Assembly (NCBI GenBank): GCA_023653785.1
Contig: JAMKCH010035124.1
Location: 1 to 64,000 of the forward strand
Source: Ophioderma brevispina
Lineage: Eukaryota > Echinodermata > Ophiuroidea > Amphilepidida > Ophiodermatidae
Length of the DNA stretch: 64,000 nucleotides
Direction: 5' to 3'
In this document: piece by piece, positions 35,966 through 46,040 of the stretch
Layout: every line of letters begins with the position of its first letter
Numbering within the stretch: the stretch's first letter is position 1
Translations under genes and position numbers: made by a program
Notes under the pieces: model-generated
Databases searched by the model: none
The model's input: the letters and a program-made list of their open reading frames with translations, nothing else
What the model was told of the DNA's origin: nothing

Positions 35966-36441
35966 CTAGAGTTGAAAAAGTATCTAAATATGAGATATAA
36001 TAGGAAAATGCATGGTCGACACTTTCGACTATCTGACTAACTATTCCCGGCTCATACGAAGCGTTTAGTTTCAGCTAACTAAACAAAATTGAAGCTAATT
36101 GATAAAAGAGTGAACATTAAAAAACACCTATTAGATGTTACAAACCTATGTAAAACTATTTGCACCATGTTAATAGGCATTCAGTGTAAGTGCTTAGGCA
36201 TTTGACTCACACTGTTTAGAGATTTCACATGTATAACATGTTTAATAACTAGACACTATTTCGCATCATGTTTCTGAACACTGGTTGTTTTTTTTTTTAC
36301 AGTGTACCAGCTAACTAACTTTTTTTCCCAGAATTATAAAGGGGGGGCGCGACGCGCTTTAATAATGTAGCATTTTGGTTAATGGTTCACAATATAGGAA
36401 TGAAGAGTATTGACTCGGTTTCAAAGATAAGCTTTGGCGGC

Positions 36442-36642
36442 ATAATTACATTATACCCTCCGCACCTACTCTATATCGTATTAACTCTTTATCGTTAACG
36501 GAAAAGCATATGATACAGAGTTGGTGGGAAGGTATAATGTAAATACCATTATACCCTCCGCACCTACTCTATATCGTATTAACTCTTTATCGTTAACGGA
36601 AAAGCATATGATACAGAGTTGGTGGGAAGGTATAATGTAATT
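36442..36642. repeat. Two tandem copies of a 98-bp palindromic unit
   Basis: ttataccctccgcacctact starts at 36451 and again at 36549. Each unit ends gttggtgggaaggtataat, the near complement of its start, so each can fold as a hairpin around ttatcgttaacgg. The two units are essentially identical. This may be a miniature TIR element in tandem. Confidence 0.9.
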
Positions 36643-37756
36643 TATGCGAATAGGTCAAAATATTTCTGGTCCACACTTGAGATATCTTTTCAATAGTATA
36701 TTTAGTTTCACTGATGTGTTATTGGTAATTTTTGGTAGTCAAAACGAAATTTCGCGAAATTCATGGGTGGATGAATACGTATCTGAGAGCTTCGGCGGTT
36801 ATAGATGATTACAAAGCAACCAACTTAATTACATAGTTAACTTCATTTTGTTTTTGAGAGCGAAAACAAAGATATAGAAAAAAGAAAGTTTATAATGTAT
36901 GCAAAAAAATACAATGTTCGTGCTTGCACTAAATGCCGATAACTCGTTCCATTTTTTCTTACACTTGTACGCACGAATAAATCTTGGACAGAAGACCCCA
37001 CCTTCCCCACCCCCCCCAAAAAAAAAACAAAGACAAAAACAAAAATCGGAACCAACAATGCAAACACCAAACAAAACAAAGAAATGATTGGGTTTTCGGA
37101 AAAATGTAAGCGAATTGTATTCAAATTGCGCCTTAAATCATATTCGAAAATATTGGCTATAATTCCATATGTACAATGGTCTACACCTAGAACAAAAGAT
37201 GTGAACAGGCGAAAGGTCACTTTTATTATTAAAAGCATTAATTTAGAGAGACAAAGGTAATGCCATCGTAACGGGCTGGGGCTGTATGGATATGAAGTCC
37301 TTTATTCACACTGTGTTAATACTTACATTGATGTGTACTCGCTTGTGCTCAACTACATTTTTATAATGCATGTTAGATTTCATATATTGGTATATATTTA
37401 GTGCTTACTCTATTCCTCATGCTGTTTTAACCCCATTTATTTCTCTATGTAACACATGGATTTCTAGAAATCGAAGCCATAAATTAGCAAGTTGCTGTTC
37501 CAAAATGAAATTTATCAAAGGTTGCCGAATTCTGAAACTGTACACCTACTTTTGTCCTCAAACCCAGTGCTGCAAAATTGATGATAAAACGCCAAAGGTT
37601 GATTACTTATTTTCTTTGATGTATTTCCGGTGCAGTTTTGGCACGGTGTATCTGCGTTAAAATATTTATTAAGGTTGAATTATAGAATATTAAATAACAA
37701 CATCTGCGGTAAGTCTTCATGTGACTTTTCTGTTCTGTTTTTTTTTTCACTATCAG
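36643..37756. other. Proposed intron, no feature
   Basis: Frames at 36829-37238 (minus) and 37370-37660 (plus) lack domains and splice support; the former is driven by a C/A-rich tract at 37005-37045. Confidence 0.4.
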
Positions 37757-37861
37757 AACAAAGAAAAAACTGCAAGTTCGACTATACATTCCAGTGGAAT
37801 TCTTCACCACCTGTTAGCCATAAATACCAATCGAGAGCATGAATGAAAAGAACAAAAGGAG
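37757..37861 (+). CDS. Candidate exon related to the 32416 exon
   Basis: Bounded by ttttcactatcag and a donor at 37862 (gtaagg). The length is 105 bases, a multiple of three like the other internal exons. In one frame it reads NKEKTASSTIHSSGILHHLL then AINTNREHE and a TGA. The SSGILHHLLAIN part aligns with SNGILNKLLTSN of the 32416 exon. That frame is phase 0, whereas the upstream exons are phase 1, and a stop lies near its end. The phase-1 reading gives 27 different residues and a stop. It could be a decayed repeat exon, an alternative terminal exon, or chance. Confidence 0.3.
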
Positions 37862-37969
37862 GTAAGGTTTTAAGATACAGTATTAAGAAAAAATCTTATC
37901 TGTGACTTTTGAAAACTATGAAATAAGTAATATCAAATGCATCAAAGGCATTAGTAGGCGGATAAATGT

Positions 37970-38345
37970 AATAATAATAATAATAATAATAATGTGGTGC
38001 ATTTGGATCAGCTTTCGCCTCATAAGGTTGTGGGTTCGAGCCCCGCTGTCGCCAATCGGTTGTTGCGCATTTTGACCAAGGCACTTTACCCCGTTGCCCT
38101 CTCTCACCAAGGAGTAAATGGATACCGGTGTAAAGAAATTAGTGTCCCCCATGAGAGAGTGTCCTAGCTACCATAGCAACATGTATGGAATAAACCGTGA
38201 CCTTGTATACCGGGCCATTTGGGTACAGTGAAGAAAAAACGATGCATACAGCACTCAGTGGCGAACACAATAGACAGATGCGTGGTGGGACACTCAGTCA
38301 CGCGGAAACGGTAGTTTATGACACCGGCATAGCTGGAATGTAAAA
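37970..38345 (+). mobile_element. tRNA-derived SINE-like element with (ATA)n start
   Basis: After an (ata)n tract comes gatcagctttcgcctcataa and ggttgtgggttcgagccccg, a Pol III B-box-like GGTTCGAGCC block, then an aaggcactttaccccgttgcc body and caaggagtaaatggataccg. The segment 38140-38345 (agtgtcccc.atgagagagtg, then gtgggacactcagtcac) recurs at 54985-55185. No tRNA fold is complete. Confidence 0.65.
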
Positions 38346-39084
38346 CCGATATGCCATTGCGGGTGTTGGCCCAAATGCCAAAGACAAAGAGATGGGCACT
38401 CCGCCTGCGGGCGAACAATTTACATAATAATAATAATAATAATAACAACATCAGCAACAATAACAAGAGCAACAACGCAAGGGCGAAATTCTTCATATTC
38501 TAAGGTTATGTTTTGTTTTGTTTTGTTTGTTTTGTTGTTTTTTTTTGCGATGGGCTCTCTGTTGCATATTCTGTTACATACAACCCGTCGTGAAGTTTCG
38601 CGAAATGAATTAGCATTCATCAAATCCATCATATATTCACACCCTTGTTATCCTAAAACGGATTAAGGGTTACAAAGGAGGGACGTGAGAGGACATGAAA
38701 CATATACCTAACGTAGTAATTAGGGCACATGAAAGGGCAATTTCCCTTTAACACAGGAAATAGGAAAGAAATATAATTGTAATAATAATATGTCTGTCCC
38801 AGCATTTACAGATTTGGAGGACGCCAAAATCTGGTGAATAAAGAACCGAAACATTCTAAAGGTGAGAGAATGAGTTTAGGTATGTTTTTAAATCACACTG
38901 AAGATTTTTTCAAAGAAGTTTTGTTTTTTTTCTTAAGAGGAAATGCTAGCTTATAAGTAATACTATTTTCAAAATACACGTGAGACCAAAAAGACCGATG
39001 GTTTGAGACCCAAAAAATGGCATTGAGGTAATGTACTCAAATTTATTCCATGATTTTTTTTTTTTTCATTTGAAATCTCTCTAG
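38346..39084. other. Small repeats, no supported exon
   Basis: An (ata)n/(aac)n tract at 38424-38470 and T/G-rich runs near 38515-38550. Possible tiny exon-like patches near 38812 are too weak to call. Confidence 0.4.
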
Positions 39085-40974
39085 AAGAAAGCTGCGAAGA
39101 AAGCGCCGAAAGTGGAAACTGCAGAAGACGGGCCAAGAAGTAAAACAGTTGGAGGAAATGGAGAAAAGAAAGAAACGATAAGCCTGTAGGTGGTAATGGA
39201 GGTGAAGATAGCACCATTTCGCCGACGGACTACCTGCATACCAAATAATACACCAAAGTAACGACCAACGCGGCCGTCTCTGCCCGAGATACCCGCTCAA
39301 TTGAGAGCGATATCCAACAAACTATTAACCATTATTGGTGCAAGATCAGAAGACACTGGTGACAGCAATGGACTGATCCAGTCCTCCGATGGTTCATCAT
39401 CAATCCACTGTATTCCCTTAAAAAATACCTGAAATCCAGTCACACGGGAATGGATGATGAATGTGATGATTATGATGTGTAATGAAGGAGTTACTGACAA
39501 TACGCTTTACAATGACAACAACTTTGTTTTCCAGGAGGTCTTCTGAATTGCCTGCCACCCAGCCCTCCTCTGCCAAGATACCAGCGGCAATTGATTAACG
39601 TTCCATAGAGTACTACGTGCTATTGGTGTAAAGTCTAACGAACCGGAAGGCGTTTTGTTCAAATCATCACGTGTGTTTACCAAACGCCTCGGCATAGGAT
39701 GGTAATGGCAATGGACAATACGCAACGCGGAGAAGTAGATGTATGAAAGTGGTGGAAAAGGGGTATATAGTATGCCCTCTGTTGAACGATTAACAGGAAT
39801 AGTAAGTGATTCACTGTCAACAACCTCACTCCCATACACCTGCATACCATACTCGGAAATACCAGTCACTCGGCCCTCACTTCCAGAGATACCGGCTCAA
39901 TTGAGTTCAATCTAATCATATGGTGTTAACGAACCATTTGGTGCAAGAATCTACATGATGTTGACACGAACCGTTAAGACATTACGGTGTGTACCAAAAC
40001 CTACTATGGAAGCACCGTGACAAGTACAAGTGATGAGAATGATGTCTTTACTGAAAAGAATATGGCAAAGAAGGGACAAGAATACGAAGAAATAGATTAC
40101 AACATGTATAAATATGTAGATTTACCGCTGATAATGGAGGTATCGACATAGTGATTATGAAGATCTTCCAGATACTACCTATCGCCGCCACAGCTTGTGT
40201 AATCCGACATTGAACTCCGAATTACCCGTCACCGCCCCTCTCTCCCAGAGATACAGCTCATATAGAGATTCTATACAGCTTCTTACGAGTGATTGGGGCA
40301 AGATCCGAAAGTGATGTTAACCCAGAGACCAATAAAGACATTGCGGTGTGTGCCCAGGTTACGACGGAAGCAACGTGCAAATACAGGTGATGAAAACGAT
40401 GCTCCTGATCAAGGGGAAGAAGATGAACAAGTTGACAGAGAAGATAAGATTAACCAGAGGCGACAGAAAAAGGAGCAAGTACACCGATGACGACGTGTTA
40501 AAATGACAAAAAGAGACTTCAAAAGTCCCATACAATACTCTTTTTAGTATCAACTCCTTGTAATATCATATGATATCCTAGGTTCAGTGACCACGAACCA
40601 TCTCGCCAGAGGATACCCCTGCACAGTTACAATATATCTATGACAGTGTATTACAGTCTATTGGAATGAGATCCGCCAGTGATGTTCAAAAGAAAAGATC
40701 AAAAGTTTCACGCTGTGTCCACGTTACTGCTACAGAAATACCAGACGAAGATGACAACTTTCTCTTGGGGAAGGTGGAGAACCTGGAAGAGGGACAGGTA
40801 AACAAAACAGCCGACCAATAGGAAGATGTGACCATACACAGATACAACCAAAAGATGGCGAAGAAGCAACGGAACCTTTTCAAAGTTTCTGAAATAACTG
40901 CCTTATACCACACCCACCCCGTGTGTTCCAAGACGTATACCAGTGACAAGAACCGTATCATCTTTCCAAGATGA
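39085..40974 (+). pseudogene. Degenerate coding-repeat array (LPEIPAQL ... IGxKSSD ... CxP), units 1-6
   Basis: Six diverged units of 290-360 bp precede the open segment at 40975. The lead motif lies near 39280, 39566, 39880, 40240, 40601 and 40960: LPEIPAQL is perfect in units 1 and 3, and AKIPAAI, PEDTPAQL and similar forms occur elsewhere. A conserved block follows (LLTIIGARSED in unit 1, VLRAIGVKSNE in unit 2, VLQSIGMRSASD in unit 5, VLRAIGAKSSD in unit 6). Then comes a single-Cys motif (IHCIPLK, TLRCVPK, TLRCVPR, SRCVH, AACVP) and an acidic Asp/Glu/Gly linker. Unit 1 is open from 39262 to 39429. Frameshifts and stops break units 2-6. 39085-39180 is a Lys/Arg/Glu-rich stretch after a possible acceptor. 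Either a decayed gene or one damaged by indel errors; protein family not recognised. Confidence 0.6.
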
Positions 40975-41865
40975 CGAGCGCAATTAAGTAGCTCTAATAA
41001 TATCGTATTACGTGCTATTGGAGCAAAATCCAGTGATTTGGATAGTGACCATTCCAAATCATCTGCTGCTTGTGTACCAAATTATGCTACAGAAACAACA
41101 AAGGTAATCACTGGTGGTAAGGGAAACGGCGTTGATGGAGGTGAAGGACGGACAGAAGCAAACGGTGATGATGCAGAAGGAGCAGGAGGAGGAAAACAAG
41201 ATGAAAATTCTCCTTTACCACCATGTGGTCCAGACGAGGTCCCCGTACTTCCGGAGGTACCAGCGCAATTAGAGACATTTACTGACAGCATGCTTCTTAT
41301 GATTGGGATCAAGTCTAGTGACGGCAATAAGGAAATGAGAGGAACTGGGACTCGCGATTCATCTCCATCCTCATTACGATGTATACCGGTTAAAGGTACA
41401 CAAACACAAACAGCAGATGGTGTGGGTGACAAAGAAGTCTCCAAAATTCCAGATAAGACTCTTTCCACTCAAAAACCTCATGTACCAGACAATGCCCCTG
41501 ATCTAACACTTATGCCATACCTCCCCGAAATACCAGCGCAATTGAATGATGGTCTTATTAAACAACGAAAGAAATTATTTGAGCAAAGAGATGGACCGAT
41601 TAGGCAGAGAGACTATTCCATTAAACAAAGTAATAGACCAATTAGGCAAAGATACAAACCTATGAAACAACAAAATAATCCCATTCAAGAAGGAGAGAGA
41701 CTAATTCAACACAGAGAAGGACCTGTTTTTCAACAATTGAGAAGTAAACCAGTCCAACAAAGAGAAATACCCGTTATTAAACAAAGCGGTAGACCAGTTC
41801 TTAAACATCTTAAATTAAGAGATAGACCCATCAAACAACAAAGTAGAATAAGGAACTTGAGATAA
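40975..41865 (+). CDS. Terminal coding segment: last IPAQL repeats and PIRQ/PIKQ tail
   Basis: Open for 297 codons to a TAA at 41863-41865, with no ATG at its start, so it is best read as the end of a longer reading frame or a last exon. It contains the end of unit 6 (VLRAIGAKSSDLDSD, AACVPNY) and a Gly/Asp/Glu linker. Unit 7 follows from 41248 (LPEVPAQLE, LLMIGIKSSDGN, SSLRCIPV), and unit 8 from 41521 is reduced to LPEIPAQL. From 41551 comes a strongly basic tail of about 104 residues with a roughly 7-9-residue period: LIKQRK, GPIRQRD, RPIRQRY, KPMKQQN, NPIQEGE, KPVQQRE, RPVLKH, RPIKQQS, ending RNLR. Same strand as the signal-peptide and GIRQ exons. Intact here while its upstream units are broken. 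No known family recognised. Confidence 0.6.
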   Translation, partial: RAQLSSSNNIVLRAIGAKSSDLDSDHSKSSAACVPNYATETTKVITGGKGNGVDGGEGRTEANGDDAEGAGGGKQDENSPLPPCGPDEVPVLPEVPAQLETFTDSMLLMIGIKSSDGNKEMRGTGTRDSSPSSLRCIPVKGTQTQTADGVGDKEVSKIPDKTLSTQKPHVPDNAPDLTLMPYLPEIPAQLNDGLIKQRKKLFEQRDGPIRQRDYSIKQSNRPIRQRYKPMKQQNNPIQEGERLIQHREGPVFQQLRSKPVQQREIPVIKQSGRPVLKHLKLRDRPIKQQSRIRNLR

Positions 41866-42294
41866 ATTACATAGGTATGGTCCGTCACTGCAAAGTCTGC
41901 AATCAGTATTTTCATCACACGCACACTGAAATATCACGAGGGGAAAAGTCCTTTGGGAAAGTGGTTTTTAATTTTTTCGGCTGGAGAATTTTGTGCGGGT
42001 CTTAAAAGTCGGTTTTCGGGCCGCTATTTTGAATCGATACAACCGATTTTCATTTTTTCATGTTATGTGGTTGTATTGATGTACCCCATCCATGAGCAGA
42101 GTTTTGGTAAAGAATTCCAACGGCAAAGTGGTTTTCAGAGGGGTCCACTTGGACCCCCCTTATGCACCTTATGCACTTAAGTGTCAATACTTTTTATTTG
42201 ATCGAAATTGGACATACAGTTCAGAAGATATGGTCGATCAAAGTGAAATAGTGTATTGTTATATAGCCTCCATTTTGTGATTGAAAATAGTATT
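41866..42294. other. 3' flank, no clear polyadenylation signal
   Basis: No AATAAA is seen close after the stop at 41865. The frame at 41953-42180 is unsupported. Confidence 0.35.
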
Positions 42295-43250
42295 TTATTT
42301 TTTTTCTCAATTTTATTTGAGAAGAGATTTCTCACGGGAACTTTGTTTACTATAAAAGAGAGAAAGGGGAATACCCCTAGTTTGCTTTGCTAGGTACACC
42401 TGTTAAATTGCACAATAGGGGAAGTGGGGAATTCCCCCAAGATGTAAACTTGGAAATTGAGTCAACTTGTTTATGCTTTGAGATCAAAACATTGTAAGAT
42501 CAGGGAATTTCCCCATAGAGTTATATATGTCAAGTGATGTAATTCAGATGATGAATTTCAATTGGTCAGCTAGTGCAAGGTTATGTTTATGCATGATGTT
42601 GCTGTGGTAATGTCTTTTTTTAAGACTTGGGAACTTTATGAAATATTGTGTATATATGAAGGAGAACTTGGCCAGAAGATTTGTCAGCAGTTGTAATCAG
42701 CTATACAGTTACAGTATGGTTATAGCTAGTTTTTATCTACAATAATGGTAGATGTATGCTTCACACAGTGCCAGGATTTATTATATTTTCAATTTCATGT
42801 GAGCAGAGTGCTGTAATTATTCTACTGTCGTCTTTGAAGCCGAAAGTGCTGGGAATCAAAATAGGATTCCAAATTGTGGACAGATAGAAATCGTGGTGAT
42901 TATCTTGGACTGATATACTGTGGAATATTAGTGTCGCCGAAGGAATTATTTAACCTTGTCGTCTTGAACTGCTGGACAAAAGTTATCTTCAGGACTGAGA
43001 AGATTCCAATGGAATATTACCGGGAATATTACCTGAGGATTTATAAGCATGACTTTGCATGCTGTCATTTTGGAAGTCTTCGCTGTGAGGACATATCATC
43101 GTTGAACTGCAACGCTTGTAGAGATTAGTGGACATTCTTGTTTACAATTAAGTATAATCTTAAATATTGTGTGTAATTTTATGTAATGTTGTTTTGGACA
43201 TACCAAATTCTGTTATATTAAATAAAATTTAGATCACTTGTGCACAAGGC
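42295..43250 (+). repeat. Interspersed repeat family, copy 2
   Basis: Matches the complement of 2620-3570 block by block. The gacatatcatcgttgaactg block and what follows are duplicated again from 44027. It ends near taaataaaatttagatca, which contains AATAAA. Frame 42874-43128 is not conserved in copy 1, so it is not called. Confidence 0.75.
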
Positions 43251-45150
43251 TCATTTATTTGTGTTTGAAAGGTATCTCTGACCTTTGACGCCTACGAGAC
43301 GTCATAACAGTATGAAAAACTTTTGTGCGATTTTTAGAAGGGTGATATTTAAGGGTTTTTTTAAAAAAAAAAAGGTTATAAGGTTAAAATATGTTGTATT
43401 AGTATTTTTTTTTTGCAACTAATGGATTAAAATAAACAGGTTGTGGAATTCCTTATGCATTTTATTTTTCATCACCCTGCACTATTTAACAAAATTTACT
43501 TAAGAATTAATTACATGACAACGAATCGATTTTTATGATTTTTTTTCTAAATTAATTATAATAAATCAACACACAACTACAAATAATACATTTTTGTTAA
43601 TTTTTGGTATGAAAAGCGGACTCAATTTTATGGGATATTTATCGGCCTGTATTTTTTTCGGTAAAATAGGCAAACTTACAAACGGGAACAAGCGCAACTA
43701 AAAAACGAAACAAGTAATCTTTTTATCATTCATTTGGTCGTGACATACATTTGTTCTGCACCGTCAAATTACGTCAGATGCGCAATTGGTCGCCTTATTC
43801 TGTCCCCGACTATAGTAGAGCTGGGGTCAAACATAGTTCATCCCCCACTACAGAAAAGGTTTGACACCTTTGGTAATTAGTATGGACCCTTTATATCAAT
43901 GCTTGGTAGTTAGTACTCTTAACACTTAAGTGCCTAAGGTGTTTTCACTCACGTTGGTGCCTAAGGGGGGGGGGTACCATGGAACCCCCCCCCCCTAAGG
44001 AAACCAAAAAAAAAAAAAAAAAAAATGAGGACATATCATCGTTGAACTGCAACGCTTGTGGAGATTAGTGGACATTCTTGTTTACAATTAAGTATAATCT
44101 TAAATATTGTGTGTAATTTTATGTAATGTTGTTTTGGACATACCAAATTCTGTTATATTGTATAAAATTTAGATCAGTTGTGCACAAGGCTCATTTATTT
44201 GTGTTTGAAAGGTATCTCTGACCTTTGACGCCTACGAGACGTCATAACAGTATGAACAACTTTTGTGCGATTTTTAGAAGGGTGATATTTAAGGGTTTTT
44301 TTTTTTAAAAAAAAAGGTTATAAGGTTAAAATATGTTGTATTAGTATTTTTTTTGCAATTAATGGATTAAAATAAACAGGTTGTGGAATTCCTTATGCAT
44401 TTTATTTTTCATCACCCTGCACTATTTAACAAAATTTACTTAAGAATTAAATACATGACAACGAATCGATTTTTATGATTTTTTTTCTAAATTAATTATA
44501 ATAAATCAACACACAACTACAAATAATACATTTTTGTTAATTTTTGGTATGAAAAGCGGACTCAATTTTATGGGATATTTATCGGCCTGTATTTTTTTCG
44601 GTAAAATAGGCAAACTTACAAACGGGAACAAGCGCAACTAAAAAACGAAACAAGTAATCTTTTTATCATTCATATTTTTGTCGCGACAGACAGCGTTTGC
44701 CAGTGTGAATGGTAGGCCTACTCCACTCTATAGTCACGGACAGAATTAGCCGCCCAATTGCGCGTATGTCAAGGATTGTCAATCGGCACGCCGCGGACTG
44801 TGATTGGTTTGAATGTGTAATATGGGCGGGGCATGTTCGAACAAAATATGATTTAAAATGTCAAAACATGCCCTATTTGAGTCGGGTTTCCGACGCACGG
44901 ACACAATAATTCACGAAAGTAAACTTTCTGTTTCAATAAGCTCTAAATATTCTTCACAGAATTCTTCACAGCCAACATTTGTTCTGCACCGTCAAATTAC
45001 GTCAGATGCGCAATTGGTCGCCTTATTCTGTCCCCGACTATAGTAGAGCTGGGGTCAAAAATAGTTCATCCCCCACTACAGAAAAGGTTTGACACCTTTG
45101 GTAATTAGTATGGACCCTTTATATCAATGCTTGGTAGTTAGTACTCTTAA
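43087..45150 (+). repeat. Tandem segmental duplication (43087-43920 and 44027-45150)
   Basis: 43087-43735 matches 44027-44675 at about 940 bases offset with very few differences. 43740-43920 matches 44973-45150 at about 1234 offset. Copy 2 therefore has about 290 extra bases (44680-44972), or copy 1 lost them. Copy 2 begins immediately after a run of about 22 A. Confidence 0.95.
43962..44005. repeat. Palindromic G-run/C-run motif
   Basis: Reads cctaa, about 10 G, taccatggaa, about 11 C, then taagg: close to a perfect inverted repeat around ccatgg. Related to the G-run motifs at 11.1-11.9 kb and 22.07 kb. It lies directly before the A run that begins the second copy of the segmental duplication. 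Confidence 0.85.
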
Positions 45151-45870
45151 ATCGCGGTGTTCCTTTTTCAATAGGGGCCAATTTAAGGTTACGAAGGGGT
45201 AAAACTTTCAAATGCTCCAAACATATAGAAAAGTATGCCATATTGTCCTTCTAGTCATAAGGATTTCCAAAATGTATAGTTTGTGCCATCTATTACCATT
45301 GATTTTTTAGTAACAGGGTAAAATGGCTAAAATTGTTTTAAAAAAATGTCAATTTCCATTTTTACAGGGGCCAAAACCAGAAATTGCATTAATTTTGGCG
45401 AAACAGACAGATCCTGAAAGATATTGGAAGTATTTCGTACTTTGGGCTGAGCATGGAAATTGGTACAATATTATTTTTTATGTTGAATATTTCTGGATAT
45501 GGTTTTTGACCAAGATGGCTTCCAAATTCAAAATGGACGCCGCTATGTTAAAATTAGCCTACATTGCATCTATTCTTCCCATGGATTCTTATTTCATGCA
45601 TATGTCACACCTTTGTTTTACCTACAGAAAGAGCAGGGTGTTTGAGGCAATTGCGTTCGCGCCATTTTCTCAGCATTTGCAATAATTGTACAAGGCAGCT
45701 CAGCCACAACACATTTTTATGTTGGCCCGTTTAAAATATCTTTAGGGGATGTGGGTGATTTCTTGTTGGAAATATTCCGAGATGAACTGTTCAAGCCTAT
45801 AGCTTGCGGCACATCGATCTGAGATTGCAAAAGCATCGGAAACATCGTATACCCACACCTTTAACTTAAC
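45151..45870. other. Repeat-like stretch with one open frame
   Basis: A 120-codon frame (45323-45685, plus) has unusual composition. Its DNA contains aaaatggcttccaaattc and aaaatggacgcc words of a kind seen elsewhere in dispersed repeats of this window (46190-46350, 59540-59700). No domain, so not called as a gene. Confidence 0.4.
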
Positions 45871-45879
45871 TATTTTACT

Positions 45880-46040
45880 CGGTCTCGGACATGCCAGACT
45901 CGGACTCTTGCCCCATGGAATCCGGACTCGGACCTTGTGGACTTGGACTCAGGTGCGATAGACTTGGATTCAGAATAGGACTGATGTACTCGGACTCAGC
46001 TCCGGAGTCATGAGTCCGGCCTCACTCCAATACTCACTCC
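45880..46040. repeat. Degenerate minisatellite of ggactcgg words
   Basis: About 160 bp made mainly of variants of actcggactc and gacttgga. Confidence 0.8.

Noticed and set aside
37970..38345. Host coding sequence on the minus strand (38164-38496)
   Set aside because: The frame covers a SINE-like element and an (ata)n tract that translates to poly-Leu; its body recurs at 54985-55185.
38812..38861. Possible 50-base exon with AG and GT borders (FGGRQNLVNKEPKHSK in one frame)
   Set aside because: The length is not a multiple of three and its entry phase does not fit the phase-1 exons, so it would break the chain. Too short to judge.
39507..39869. 120-codon minus-strand frame across the repeat array
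   Set aside because: Antisense to units 2-3 of the coding repeats; no motif of its own.
41082..41468. 128-codon frame on the minus strand
   Set aside because: Shadow of the IPAQL repeat segment on the plus strand, which has the repeated motifs.
45323..45685. 120-codon plus-strand frame as a gene
   Set aside because: No domain, and its DNA shares aaaatgg.gcc.c words with dispersed non-coding repeats of the window.
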